A model generated the notes under the pieces. It made no database searches. It saw only the letters and a list, made by a program, of their open reading frames with translations, and was not told the origin of the DNA. Made by a program: the position numbers and the translations under genes. From contig CBDDFN010000019.1 in the NCBI GenBank assembly GCA_965227065.1, positions 1 through 64,000 of the forward strand: a DNA stretch of 64,000 nt. The letters are read 5' to 3'. The stretch comes from CBDDFN01 sp965227065 (GTDB taxonomy: Bacteria > Pseudomonadota > Alphaproteobacteria > SPJN01). This document shows, piece after piece, positions 34,141 to 43,546 of this stretch; within the stretch, counting starts at the first letter, position 1; each line of letters opens with the position of its first letter.

Positions 34141-35448
34141 TCAGGCTCTGCGCCAGGTCGTGCCTTGGGGGCCATCTTCCAACTGGACCCCCTGCCGGGT
34201 TAATTCCGCGCGAATTTCATCGGCGCGGGCATAGTTCTTGTCTGTCTTGGCCTGGGCGCGTTCGGCAATCAGCGCCTCGATGGCGCCTGCGTCAAGCCCC
34301 GCCTGGAACCAGCCGCTGGCGGTTTGCGGCAATAGCCCCAGAAGCGCAGCGCTCGCCTTGAGCGTTGCGGGATCATCAATCTGGTGGAGCGCTGCCACCG
34401 CGCCGGGCGTGTTGAGGTCATCAGACAGGGCGGCAATGACCGCCGGGTCGGGCGTTCCCGCCTGGGCCTCACCCACCTTGCGGTACCATTTGTCGAGCAC
34501 GGTCTTTGCCTCGCCCACGCCCTCTTCAGTCCAGTCGAGCGGCTGGCGGTAATGGGTCATCAACAGGGCAAGGCGTACCGCCTCGCCCTCATGATTTTCC
34601 AGAAGGTCGTGAATGGTGATGAAATTGCCCAGCGATTTGGACATTTTCTCACCCTCAACCGTCAGATAGCCATTGTGCATCCAATAGTTCACATACTTGC
34701 AGCCATGGGCGCCGGTTGACTGGGCGCATTCATTTTCATGATGGGGGAAGATCAGGTCACGCCCGCCGCCATGAATATCGAAATTCGCGCCCAGATGCTT
34801 GGCCGACATGGCCGAACATTCAATGTGCCAGCCCGGCCGCCCCTTGCCCCACGGACTGTCCCAGCCGACCATGTCGCCCGGTGAAGGCTTCCACAGAACA
34901 AAGTCCATGGGATTTTTCTTATAGGGCGCAACCTCGACGCGGGCGCCCGCCTCCATATCCTCGACCGAGCGGTTCGACAGGCTGCCATAATCGTCCTTGG
35001 CCGCCACATCAAACAGCACATGGCCTTCGGCCTCGTAAGCCAGACCCTTGGCAATCAGCGTTTCGATCATCGCCACCATCTCGCCGATATGGGCGGTCGC
35101 GCGCGGCTCCACCGTCGGCGGCAGCGTATTAAGCGCGGCAATATCGGCGTGAAACTGCGCGGTTGTCTGGGTGGTCAGATCCTCGATCGTCCGGCCTTCC
35201 TGGGCGGCGCGGGTGATGATCTTGTCTTCAACGTCGGTGATGTTGCGCGCATAGGTGACATGCGCGTCGCCGTAAACATGCTTGAGCAGGCGGAACAGCA
35301 CATCAAACACGACGACAGGCCGGGCATTGCCAATATGGGCAAAGTCATAAACGGTCGGGCCGCAGACATAGAGGCGCACATTCGAAGGGTCGATGGGTTC
35401 AAAGACCTCTTTCGTCCGGGCTTTGGTATTGTAGACCTCAAGGGACAT
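34141..35448 (-). CDS. cysS: Cysteine--tRNA ligase
   Basis: Charges tRNA-Cys. The 435-residue class I synthetase has V-C-G-P-T-V-Y-D (a zinc-ligand Cys), H-I-G-N-A-R-P (HIGH-type), W-H-I-E-C-S-A-M-S and H-H-E-N-E (other zinc ligands), and K-M-S-K-S-L-G-N-F (about 260-270). It is slightly shorter than the E. coli enzyme at the C-terminus. First gene of cysS-cimA-rarD-trmJ. The 233-bp gap upstream holds only a possible 15-codon frame. Confidence 0.95.
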   Translation of the reverse strand: MSLEVYNTKARTKEVFEPIDPSNVRLYVCGPTVYDFAHIGNARPVVVFDVLFRLLKHVYGDAHVTYARNITDVEDKIITRAAQEGRTIEDLTTQTTAQFHADIAALNTLPPTVEPRATAHIGEMVAMIETLIAKGLAYEAEGHVLFDVAAKDDYGSLSNRSVEDMEAGARVEVAPYKKNPMDFVLWKPSPGDMVGWDSPWGKGRPGWHIECSAMSAKHLGANFDIHGGGRDLIFPHHENECAQSTGAHGCKYVNYWMHNGYLTVEGEKMSKSLGNFITIHDLLENHEGEAVRLALLMTHYRQPLDWTEEGVGEAKTVLDKWYRKVGEAQAGTPDPAVIAALSDDLNTPGAVAALHQIDDPATLKASAALLGLLPQTASGWFQAGLDAGAIEALIAERAQAKTDKNYARADEIRAELTRQGVQLEDGPQGTTWRRA

Positions 35449-35681
35449 GTCGGTTGCTCCAATAGAAAATCATCGTGTTCCGCCTGTCGGGGAACCCGGT
35501 CCGCTTCGTTTCCTGCCTGTCAAAAGAATGTGAGGAACGGTTCGCGGCCGGGGTCAGCCGCAAATAATCCAAATCGCAATGGGACGCATGCTCATCTGCA
35601 TTGGTCCGGTCCTCAGTTTCGTCCTGCGTTACGCGGTGTGGCCCAAAAGCCGGGCCCGCGCCCGCTTGTAGCCCATGAGTA

Positions 35682-36968
35682 TTAACAAAGGCCCAAGCTC
35701 GGGTCCATGTTTTTCCCTGTCAGCGCCAGACGCAGCGGCATGAACAGTGCCTTGCCCTTGCGGCCGGTCTGATCTTTCAGCGCGGCGGTCAGCTCACCCC
35801 AGCTGTTTTCGCCCAGCTCTTCAGGCAAAAGCCCGGCGGCGGCCTGGGTCAGTTCCTCATCTTCAATGACCGGTTCCACGCCACCGGCCACCACCGGCCA
35901 CCAGTCTTTGGCGTCGCTCAGCGCATCAATATTGGCGCGGACGAGATCCCAGAACGGCTCCGCCATCTCGCCATCAATGCCCATCCCGGCAAGCCGGTCG
36001 GCCACCGCCTCAAACGGGGTCTGGTGAAGCAATTTGGTGTTGAGCGCATCAAGCTCAGCCTCGTCAAAACGGGCAGGCGAGCGGCTGAGTTTGGAAAACT
36101 CAAAGCCATTGACCAAGGCGTCCAGCGAGCTTGCCGGTTCAATCGGATCAGACGTGCCGATCTTGGCCAAAAAGCTTGTCACCGCCAAAGGCTCAAGTCC
36201 GCGTTCGCGGAACGAGCGGATGGCGAGCGAGCCAAGCCGCTTGGACAGCCCCTCACCTTGCGCGCCGGTCAGCAGCGCATGGTGAGCAAAGACCGGCGGG
36301 GTGCCGCCCAGCGCCTTGATAATGGCAATCTGGGTTGCGGTGTTGGTGACATGATCTTCGCCGCGAATGACGTGGGTGATACCGAACTCAATATCGTCAA
36401 TGACGCTGGGCAGCGTATAAAGCGGCGAGCCATCGGCGCGGATCAGCACCGGGTCCGACTGGCTGGTCAGATCAACGCTTTTAGGCCCCTGGATCAGATC
36501 ATCCCATTCCACCGTCTCGGCGGGCAGCTTGAAGCGCCAATGGGGCTGCTTGCCGTCGGCCTCAAGCGCGGCGCGGTCCTCAGCGCTGAGCTTGAGGGCA
36601 GCCCGGTCATAGACCGGCGGACGGCCGCTCGACAGCGCAACCTTGCGCTTGAGCGACAATTCTTCAGGCGTCTCATAACAGGGATACAGCAGACCCCGGC
36701 TTTTAAGATCTTCAATCACACCGTCATAAACGTCGAGCCGGTCGGACTGCTTGACCTCACGGTCAGCCGTAAGACCCAGCCAGGCGAGATCCTCGCGGAT
36801 CGCGTCGGCATATTCGACCTTGGAGCGTTCAGGATCAGTATCGTCAAAGCGCAGCAGGAAGGTCCCGCCCAGCTTGCGCGCAACCAGATAGTTGATCAGC
36901 GCGGGGCGCAGATTGCCGATATGGATATAGCCCGTCGGTGAAGGGGCAAAACGGAGAACTGGGCTCAT
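35682..36968 (-). CDS. gltX: Glutamate--tRNA ligase
   Basis: A 428-residue class I synthetase: R-F-A-P-S-P-T-G-Y-I-H-I-G-N-L-R (HIGH motif, about 6-21), L-R-F-D-D-T-D-P-E-R, and E-G-L-S-K-R-L-G (KMSKS-type, about 236-243). It lacks the four-Cys zinc site of long GluRS. Alphaproteobacteria often have two GltX proteins, one acting on tRNA-Gln for the amidation route; which one this is cannot be decided here. The start overlaps the nadE stop by 4 nt. Confidence 0.92.
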   Translation of the reverse strand: MSPVLRFAPSPTGYIHIGNLRPALINYLVARKLGGTFLLRFDDTDPERSKVEYADAIREDLAWLGLTADREVKQSDRLDVYDGVIEDLKSRGLLYPCYETPEELSLKRKVALSSGRPPVYDRAALKLSAEDRAALEADGKQPHWRFKLPAETVEWDDLIQGPKSVDLTSQSDPVLIRADGSPLYTLPSVIDDIEFGITHVIRGEDHVTNTATQIAIIKALGGTPPVFAHHALLTGAQGEGLSKRLGSLAIRSFRERGLEPLAVTSFLAKIGTSDPIEPASSLDALVNGFEFSKLSRSPARFDEAELDALNTKLLHQTPFEAVADRLAGMGIDGEMAEPFWDLVRANIDALSDAKDWWPVVAGGVEPVIEDEELTQAAAGLLPEELGENSWGELTAALKDQTGRKGKALFMPLRLALTGKNMDPSLGLC

Positions 36969-38641
36969 GACTTGTCCTTTCGGCGCGCATCGCGGAAACC
37001 GTTCACAATCGGGTAGCGGCGGTCACGGCCAAATTGCTTCTGGCTGACCTTCACCCCCGGAGCGGCCTGACGGCGCTTATATTCAGCGATATAGAGGAGA
37101 TGTTCGACCCGCGCCACAATGTCGAAATCAAACCCTTGCGCGGTGATCTCCTCGACACTCATTTCATTTTCAATCAGCCCTTCAAGGATGGCGTCCAGCA
37201 CCTCGTAAGGCGGCAGCGAATCTTCGTCTTTTTGATCTTCCCGCAGCTCAGCGGTTGGTGGTTTGGTGATGATCCGCTCAGGGATCACCATACCTTTGGG
37301 GCCAAGCGCGCCATCGGGATGATTTTTATTGCGCCAGTCCGACAGGGCAAAGACCTGACATTTGTAAATGTCTTTGAGCGCATTGTAGCCACCGGCCATA
37401 TCGCCATAAAGCGTGGCATAGCCCACCGAGACTTCCGATTTGTTGCCGGTGGTCAGAACCATGGCGCCGAATTTGTTGGACAGCGCCATCAAGGTCAGGC
37501 CGCGCACCCGCGACTGGATGTTCTCTTCAGCCACATCGGGCGCCTGATTGCCGAAGGCGGGTTTGAGCATTTCGGCAAAGGCCATGACGGCCGGTTCAAT
37601 CGGCACCGATGAATAGCGCACGCCGAGCATCTGGGCGCATTGTTCGGCATCGGTGAGAGAATCGGAACTGGTATAGCGGTAGGGCAGCATGACCGTTTCA
37701 ACCCGGTCCGCCCCCAGCGCATCAACGGCCACCGCCGCGGTCAGCGCGGAATCTATGCCGCCCGACAGACCCAGCAGAACGCCGGGGAAGCGGTTTTTTT
37801 CGACATAGTCGCGCAGTCCCAGAACCATGGCCTGCCAGATGGCGGCCAGACCGGTTTCGTGGGGTTCCATCACACCGGGTTCGGGCACCAGAACCTCACC
37901 CGACCGGTGAAGGGTGATGGTCGCCACCTCTTCACGCCAGTCGGCGAAGCGGTGGGTTTGGGTACCGTCAGGCGCAACGACAAAGCTTGTGCCGTCAAAC
38001 ACCAGCTCATCCTGACCGCCGATCTGATTGACATAGACCAGCCCCAACCCGGTCTCACCCACCCGGTCGGCAACCACTTTGGCCCGTGCGCCGGGCTTGG
38101 TGCGGTCAAAAGGCGAGCCATTGGGTGACACCAGAAGTTCCGCCCCCAGATCCTTCAGGTGGCGGCACACATCGAGGTACCAGATATCTTCGCAGACCGG
38201 CACGCCCAGCCGCACACCGCGCAATTGGATGGGTTCAGGCAGCGGGCCGGAATCAAAAATGCGGATTTCATCAAAGACGCCGTAATTGGGCAGGAAATGC
38301 TTGGCGCGCATGGCCTGAATTTCACCGCCATCAAGTGCCAGCACCGCATTGAACCGCTTCCCGCCCTCCATAACGGGGCAACCGAGCAAAACCGCAGGCC
38401 CGCCATCGCCGGTGTCACAGGCCAGCGCTTGCGCAGCATCCCGGCACGCGTCCAGGAATGCGCCCTTCATCACCAGATCTTCGGGCGGATAGCCGGAGAT
38501 AAACAATTCGGGGAACACGACAATATCGGCGCCTTGCGCGTGCGCGGTGGCGCGCGCGGTGCGGGCAAGGTCCAGATTGTGCGAAACCGCACCCACCGTC
38601 GGATTGAGCTGGGCAAGCGCGATCTTGATCGTGTCAGTCAT
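36965..38641 (-). CDS. nadE: Glutamine-dependent NAD+ synthase
   Basis: Final step of NAD synthesis: deamido-NAD plus ammonia. Two domains are seen in 558 residues: an N-terminal nitrilase-type glutaminase (V-F-P-E-L-F-I-S-G-Y-P-P-E-D, and V-C-E-D-I-W with the catalytic Cys) and a C-terminal ATP pyrophosphatase with L-S-G-G-I-D-S (about 296-302). ATG 38641 is used because M-T-D-T-I-K-I-A-L-A-Q-L-N is the family start; 12 upstream codons are dropped. Operon with gltX. Confidence 0.93.
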   Translation of the reverse strand: MTDTIKIALAQLNPTVGAVSHNLDLARTARATAHAQGADIVVFPELFISGYPPEDLVMKGAFLDACRDAAQALACDTGDGGPAVLLGCPVMEGGKRFNAVLALDGGEIQAMRAKHFLPNYGVFDEIRIFDSGPLPEPIQLRGVRLGVPVCEDIWYLDVCRHLKDLGAELLVSPNGSPFDRTKPGARAKVVADRVGETGLGLVYVNQIGGQDELVFDGTSFVVAPDGTQTHRFADWREEVATITLHRSGEVLVPEPGVMEPHETGLAAIWQAMVLGLRDYVEKNRFPGVLLGLSGGIDSALTAAVAVDALGADRVETVMLPYRYTSSDSLTDAEQCAQMLGVRYSSVPIEPAVMAFAEMLKPAFGNQAPDVAEENIQSRVRGLTLMALSNKFGAMVLTTGNKSEVSVGYATLYGDMAGGYNALKDIYKCQVFALSDWRNKNHPDGALGPKGMVIPERIITKPPTAELREDQKDEDSLPPYEVLDAILEGLIENEMSVEEITAQGFDFDIVARVEHLLYIAEYKRRQAAPGVKVSQKQFGRDRRYPIVNGFRDARRKDKS

Positions 38642-38740
38642 GGCGCTTCCCATAGCGTGCGCGGTGCCATTCAACAAGCATGCTTGTCCGTGACACTCTA
38701 TCCCGACTAGGCTTGCGCGTCCGATTCAGGGGGAAAATCA

Positions 38741-39742
38741 ATGGTCAAAGCGCAAAAATGGGTTCTGGCGGAACGTCCGCAGGGCATTCCGGGGCCCGGT
38801 TGTTTCTCGCTGGAGACGTTCGAGGCCGACGCGCCGCAAGGTGGCCTGCTGGCACAAACGCTTTATTTTTCGATCGATCCGGGGATGCGCTCACGCCTGT
38901 CGGGCGACAGCTATTCCGCCGCGCTTGAACTCGGCGAGGTAATCGAAAGCGCGGGCATCGCCCGGGTGATCGAAAGTCAAAATAAGCGGTTCTCAGTTGG
39001 CGATCTGGTCATGGCGGGAACCGGCTGGCAAAGCCATATCGCCTCATCGGGCAAGGCGCTGGTCAAGCTCGACCCGGCGCTGTTTCAAGACAAGCTCAGC
39101 CTCACCGCCGCCATCGGCGTGCTCGGCATTCCCGGCCTCACCGCCTATTTCGGTCTGCTGGATCTGGGATCGCCGCAGGAGGGCGAAACATTGTTGGTGT
39201 CATCGGCGGCGGGAACCGTCGGCGCAACCGCTGGCCAGATCGGCAAGCTGAAAGGGCTGACCGTGGTCGGGCTGGCGGGGTCTGATGACAAATGCGCTTA
39301 TTTGAAAGCGCTTGGCTTCGATGCGGCGATCAATTACCGGACCGATGATCTGGAAGGGGCCATCCGGGCGGCCTGCCCCCAAGGTGTCGACATCTATTTT
39401 GATAATGTCGGTGGGGAGATGCTCGATACCGCGATCACCTGCATGACCCCCAAGGGCCGGATCGTGATTTCCGGCGCGATGAGCGAATATAATCGCGACC
39501 GCCCCCGCGGCATCCGCAACACGCTGCATTTCATCACCCATCGGCTGCGCATGGAGGGGCTGGTGGTCTTTGACTATGTCAAAGACTTCCCTAAAGCCCA
39601 GATGGAGATGGCAGGCTGGATCCAGTCCGGCGCGCTCACTTATTCAGAAGAGATCATTGAGGGGATTGCGCATGCCCCTTCCGCCTTTGCCGGATTGTTT
39701 GACGGCAGCCCGGCTCATGGGCGGCGGATCATCAAGCTATAG
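38741..39742 (+). CDS. MDR-family NADP-dependent oxidoreductase (zinc-independent)
   Basis: A 333-residue medium-chain reductase of the leukotriene B4 12-hydroxydehydrogenase / CurA type. It shows the nucleotide fold with S-S-A-A-G-T-V-G-A-T-A-G-Q (about 151-163), G-S-D-D-K, and V-D-I-Y-F-D-N-V-G-G (about 215-224), and no zinc ligands. Such enzymes reduce the C=C bond of enones with NADPH. The start is M-V-K-A-Q-K-W-V-L. It stands alone, followed by a palindromic repeat. Confidence 0.85.
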   Translation: MVKAQKWVLAERPQGIPGPGCFSLETFEADAPQGGLLAQTLYFSIDPGMRSRLSGDSYSAALELGEVIESAGIARVIESQNKRFSVGDLVMAGTGWQSHIASSGKALVKLDPALFQDKLSLTAAIGVLGIPGLTAYFGLLDLGSPQEGETLLVSSAAGTVGATAGQIGKLKGLTVVGLAGSDDKCAYLKALGFDAAINYRTDDLEGAIRAACPQGVDIYFDNVGGEMLDTAITCMTPKGRIVISGAMSEYNRDRPRGIRNTLHFITHRLRMEGLVVFDYVKDFPKAQMEMAGWIQSGALTYSEEIIEGIAHAPSAFAGLFDGSPAHGRRIIKL

Positions 39743-39763
39743 GGTTCAAGCCACTGCGCGTGG

Positions 39764-39822
39764 GCCTGCATCCCGGGTTAGCCGCGCGGCATTGCATGCT
39801 GCACAGCACCCGGGATGACGGA
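39764..39822. repeat. REP-like dispersed palindromic element (copy B)
   Basis: GCATCCCGGG at the left and CCCGGGATGACGG at the right, an inverted pair between two convergent genes. Short version of the family seen at 16833 and elsewhere. Confidence 0.6.
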
Positions 39823-39847
39823 ACGAAGAAGATGCCCGCCCGCCGCC

Positions 39848-41215
39848 TTACTCGGCAGCAGCCTTCTGGCGCTCGGCCTTGAGGCCCTCGGCAATCAGGA
39901 AGCTCAACTCCAGGGCCTGGCTGGCGTTCAAGCGCGGATCACAATGGGTGTGATAGCGGCTTGAGAGATCATCGTCAGACACGGCGGCCGCGCCACCAGT
40001 GCATTCGGTGACATCCTTGCCGGTCATTTCAAAATGAACACCACCGGCATAGGAGCCTTCGGCCTGATGGATGGCGAAGAACTCGCGCACTTCACTCAAA
40101 ATCTGATCGAACGGCCGGGTTTTGTAACCCGTTGAGCTTTTGATCGTGTTGCCATGCATGGGATCGCACGACCAGACGACTTTCTTGCCTTCGCGCTCAA
40201 CCGCCTGAATGAGTTTGGGCAGATGATCACCCACCTTGCCCGCGCCGAAGCGGCAGATCAGCGTCAGCCGGCCCGCTTCATTGGCCGGGTTCAGAATGTC
40301 GATCAGCTCAAGCAGTTCGTCAGGCGCCAGCGAAGGGCCGCACTTCATGGCAATCGGATTGTCCACACCGCGCAGAAACTCGACATGGGCATGGTCGGGC
40401 TGACGGGTCCGGTCTCCGATCCACAGCATGTGGGCTGAGGTATCATAGGCTTTTCCAGTCAGCGAATCCGTCCGGGTCATCGCCTCTTCATACCACAGAA
40501 GCAGCGCTTCATGGCTGGTGTAGAATTCGGTCTGCCGCAGCATGGGCGCGGTTTCCGAGGTGATGCCGCAGGCTTCCATGAAGCCCAGCGCCTCGGAAAT
40601 CTGGTCAGCAAGCTGGGCGTAGCGTTCTGCCTTGCCATTGCCGACAAAGCCCAAATTCCACGCATGGACCTTGTGCAGATCAGCATAGCCGCCGGTTGCG
40701 AAGGCGCGCAGCAGGTTGAGCGTTGAAGCGGCCTGGGTATAGGCGCGCAGGATACGCTCCGGATCGGGGATGCGGTCGGCTTCGTTGAAGTCGATACCGT
40801 TGATAATGTCACCCCGGTAGCTCGGCAATTCCTGCTCGCCCTTGGTCTCGGTCGCAGCCGAACGCGGCTTGGCGAACTGTCCGGCCATGCGGCCGACCTT
40901 GACCACCGGGCATTTGGCGCCCCAGGTCAAAACCACGGCCATCTGCAACAGCACGCGGAACGTGTCGCGAATATTGTCGGGATGGAATTCCGCAAAGCTT
41001 TCGGCGCAGTCCCCGCCTTGCAGCAGGAAAGCGCGCCCCTCGGCCACTTCGCCCAGATGGGCTTTCAGCGCGCGGGCCTCACCGGCAAACACCAAGGGCG
41101 GATAGGACCGCAAAGCGCCTTCGACGCCATGCAGCTTCGCCTCATCGGTATAGTCCGGAACCTGCAGGATCGGTTTTTTCCGCCAGCTGTCCGGGGTCCA
41201 GTTTGCCGTGCTCAT
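39848..41215 (-). CDS. Class II 3-deoxy-7-phosphoheptulonate (DAHP) synthase
   Basis: First enzyme of the shikimate pathway: PEP plus erythrose-4-phosphate. The 455-residue plant-like (class II) form has W-R-K-K-P-I-L-Q-V-P-D-Y at the N-terminus, L-Q-G-G-D-C-A-E-S-F (about 77-86, a metal-ligand Cys), G-R-M-A-G-Q-F-A-K-P-R-S, M-H-G-N-T, and H-F-E-M-T-G. ATG 41215 is preceded by AGGAG and replaces the 9-codon longer frame. The aroK and aroB genes lie about 10 kb away. Confidence 0.94.
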   Translation of the reverse strand: MSTANWTPDSWRKKPILQVPDYTDEAKLHGVEGALRSYPPLVFAGEARALKAHLGEVAEGRAFLLQGGDCAESFAEFHPDNIRDTFRVLLQMAVVLTWGAKCPVVKVGRMAGQFAKPRSAATETKGEQELPSYRGDIINGIDFNEADRIPDPERILRAYTQAASTLNLLRAFATGGYADLHKVHAWNLGFVGNGKAERYAQLADQISEALGFMEACGITSETAPMLRQTEFYTSHEALLLWYEEAMTRTDSLTGKAYDTSAHMLWIGDRTRQPDHAHVEFLRGVDNPIAMKCGPSLAPDELLELIDILNPANEAGRLTLICRFGAGKVGDHLPKLIQAVEREGKKVVWSCDPMHGNTIKSSTGYKTRPFDQILSEVREFFAIHQAEGSYAGGVHFEMTGKDVTECTGGAAAVSDDDLSSRYHTHCDPRLNASQALELSFLIAEGLKAERQKAAAE

Positions 41216-41426
41216 CGCACACTCCTGTTTGTGGGGCAGCAATTGCGCTGCCGGTCAAAATTGCGCGGGTTATAGCCGCGCAGAACAAATTCTGCAAACC
41301 TGCGATTTGCGATCTCTTCCTTGCGCTCATGCGGTCGGACCTGCGGTCCTGCGCTGCGCGGGGCAAGGCGCAAAACTGCGCCGGGCGCTCAATGCATCAG
41401 TTTCGACTGTGCTACGCCCTTAAATA

Positions 41427-42812
41427 TTACTCCGCGGCGGCCTTGTGGGTCGAGGCGACCGGTTCGCGCATGGTCACAAGCTCTTCAGCAGCCGTGGGGT
41501 GCACAGCGACCGTCTGGTCAAATTGCGCCTTGGTTGCGCCCATTTTCACCGCAATGCCGATGGCCTGGATGATCTCACCCGCGTCAGGGCCGACAATGTG
41601 ACAGCCAAGCACCTTGTCGGTCTTTTGATCGACAATCAGCTTCATCATCATTTTTTCATCCCGGCCCGACAAAGTGTGCTTCATCGGCCGGAAGGTGGAG
41701 CGGTAAATATCCACCGCATCCTGACAATGCACCCGCGCTTCGGTTTCCGACATGCCGACCGTGCCAACCTGGGGCTGGGAGAACACAGCCGTGGGGATCA
41801 GCTCATGATCGGGCGCAGTGGGATTGGCTTTAAACCGCGTCTCGACAAAGGCCATGCCTTCCTTGATCGCCACCGGGGTCAGCGCCACCCGGTCGGTGAC
41901 ATCACCGACGGCATAGATGTGATCGGCGCTCGTTTTGGAATAGGCATCAACCAGAACCGCACCGTCCTCGTCACACTCGACGCCAGCTTCATGCAGACCA
42001 AGCCCCAGCGTGTTGGGCTTGCGGCCAGTGGCATACATAATCTCGTCAGCCTCGATCACGCTGCCATCTTCAAGCGTCGCGACAAGCCCCGTCTGTGTTT
42101 TTTCAATCCGGGCGATATTGGCCGAGGTGCGGACATCCACGCCTTTCTTGGCCATCTCGGTATGGACCAGCGCGCGAACATCATCATCAAAGCCGCGCAG
42201 GATTTCCGGGCCGCGATAGATCAGCGTCGTCTCAGCGCCAAGACCGTTGAAAATGCCAGCAAATTCCACCGCAATATAACCACCGCCCACCACAATGGCG
42301 CGCTTGGGGAAGGTTTCGAGATGAAACGCCTCGTTTGAGGTGATGGCATGCTCAATCCCCGGCACATTGGCGGGCTTGAACGGTGCGCCACCAGTCGCAA
42401 TCAGGAATGTATCGGCGGTCACTTCCTCGCCGCTTTCGGTCAGCACCACGGTGCGGCTGTCTTTGAACTCAGCGCGCGATTGATGGATGGTAACGCCAGA
42501 GGCTTCCAGATTGCGGATATAGATGCCGTTCAGCCGGTCGATCTCTTTATCCTTGTTGGCAATCAGGACGGGCCAGTCAAAACGCGTTTCGCCGACCGTG
42601 TGGCCATAGCCTTTGGCGTCTTCAAACTCTTCATGAAAGTGGCTTGCATACACAAACAGCTTTTTCGGCACGCAGCCCCGAATGACGCAGGTGCCGCCCA
42701 CCCGATATTCCTCGGCAATGCCGACACGCGCGCCGGTGGCGGCCGCCATACGCGCGGCACGCACGCCGCCTGAGCCCGCGCCAATCACAAACAGATCGTA
42801 ATGAAGAGCCAT
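41427..42812 (-). CDS. gor: Glutathione-disulfide reductase
   Basis: NADPH-dependent flavoprotein that keeps glutathione reduced. The 461-residue protein has an FAD fold (G-A-G-S-G-G-V-R-A-A-R), redox-active G-G-T-C-V-I-R-G-C-V-P-K-K (about 39-51), a second nucleotide site G-G-G-Y-I-A-V-E-F, and the C-terminal H-P-T-A-A-E-E catalytic His (about 439-445). It is part of the minus-strand group accA, rpiA, gor. Confidence 0.94.
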   Translation of the reverse strand: MALHYDLFVIGAGSGGVRAARMAAATGARVGIAEEYRVGGTCVIRGCVPKKLFVYASHFHEEFEDAKGYGHTVGETRFDWPVLIANKDKEIDRLNGIYIRNLEASGVTIHQSRAEFKDSRTVVLTESGEEVTADTFLIATGGAPFKPANVPGIEHAITSNEAFHLETFPKRAIVVGGGYIAVEFAGIFNGLGAETTLIYRGPEILRGFDDDVRALVHTEMAKKGVDVRTSANIARIEKTQTGLVATLEDGSVIEADEIMYATGRKPNTLGLGLHEAGVECDEDGAVLVDAYSKTSADHIYAVGDVTDRVALTPVAIKEGMAFVETRFKANPTAPDHELIPTAVFSQPQVGTVGMSETEARVHCQDAVDIYRSTFRPMKHTLSGRDEKMMMKLIVDQKTDKVLGCHIVGPDAGEIIQAIGIAVKMGATKAQFDQTVAVHPTAAEELVTMREPVASTHKAAAE

Positions 42813-42823
42813 CAGAAACGTCC

Positions 42824-43525
42824 CTAGGCTTGAATGATTTCGGTGTCCCCGCCCCGCCCGACAATGAGCGTGCTGGCCAAACCGAGAAACAGGCCATGAT
42901 CCACCACACCGGGCAGGGTGGACAAGAACGATGCCAAGCCTTCAACATCGCCGATCCGGCCAAACGAACAATCGACGATATAATGTCCGCCATCGGTCAG
43001 AAAAAGGCCGCCATCGGCATTTTTGCGATAACTCACGGCAATGTCACCGCCGGGGCCGAAGGCGGGAATGGTTGCTTTGATCTTGTCCGCCGTGACGCCC
43101 GCGCCAAACGGCACGATTTCAATCGGCAGCGGAAAGGCACCCAAAGTTTCAACCTGCTTGCCGCTATCGACGATCACCACCATGGCGTCAGAGGCCGCCG
43201 CGACAATCTTTTCGCGCAACAAAGCCCCGCCACCACCCTTGATCAGACGCATTTGCGGATCAGCCTCATCAGCGCCATCAACGGTGACCGCCAGACGGCC
43301 CGCCTCTTCCAGCGTGGTGAGCGGAATGTTGAGCGATGTGGCGAGTTCGGCGGTTTTTTCCGAGGTCGGCACGCCGGTGATCTTAAAGCCCTCGGCCACC
43401 CTGGCGCCCAGCCCCTTGACGAATTCTTCGGCTGTCGAGCCGGTCCCCAGCCCGATGATCGTGCCTTCCGTGATAAAATCCAGGGCCTTGAGGCCGGCGG
43501 CCACTTTTTCTTGGGCAGCACTCAT
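42824..43525 (-). CDS. rpiA: Ribose-5-phosphate isomerase A
   Basis: Interconverts ribose-5-P and ribulose-5-P. The 233-residue protein shows G-L-G-T-G-S-T-A (about 25-32), D-G-A-D-E-A-D and K-G-G-G-G-A-L-L-R-E-K (about 91-110), all family motifs. ATG 43525 has AAGGAG 8 nt upstream; a GTG one codon earlier is the alternative start. It lies 11 nt before gor. Confidence 0.95.
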   Translation of the reverse strand: MSAAQEKVAAGLKALDFITEGTIIGLGTGSTAEEFVKGLGARVAEGFKITGVPTSEKTAELATSLNIPLTTLEEAGRLAVTVDGADEADPQMRLIKGGGGALLREKIVAAASDAMVVIVDSGKQVETLGAFPLPIEIVPFGAGVTADKIKATIPAFGPGGDIAVSYRKNADGGLFLTDGGHYIVDCSFGRIGDVEGLASFLSTLPGVVDHGLFLGLASTLIVGRGGDTEIIQA

Positions 43526-43546
43526 CACGGCGGCTCCTTCAAAATG

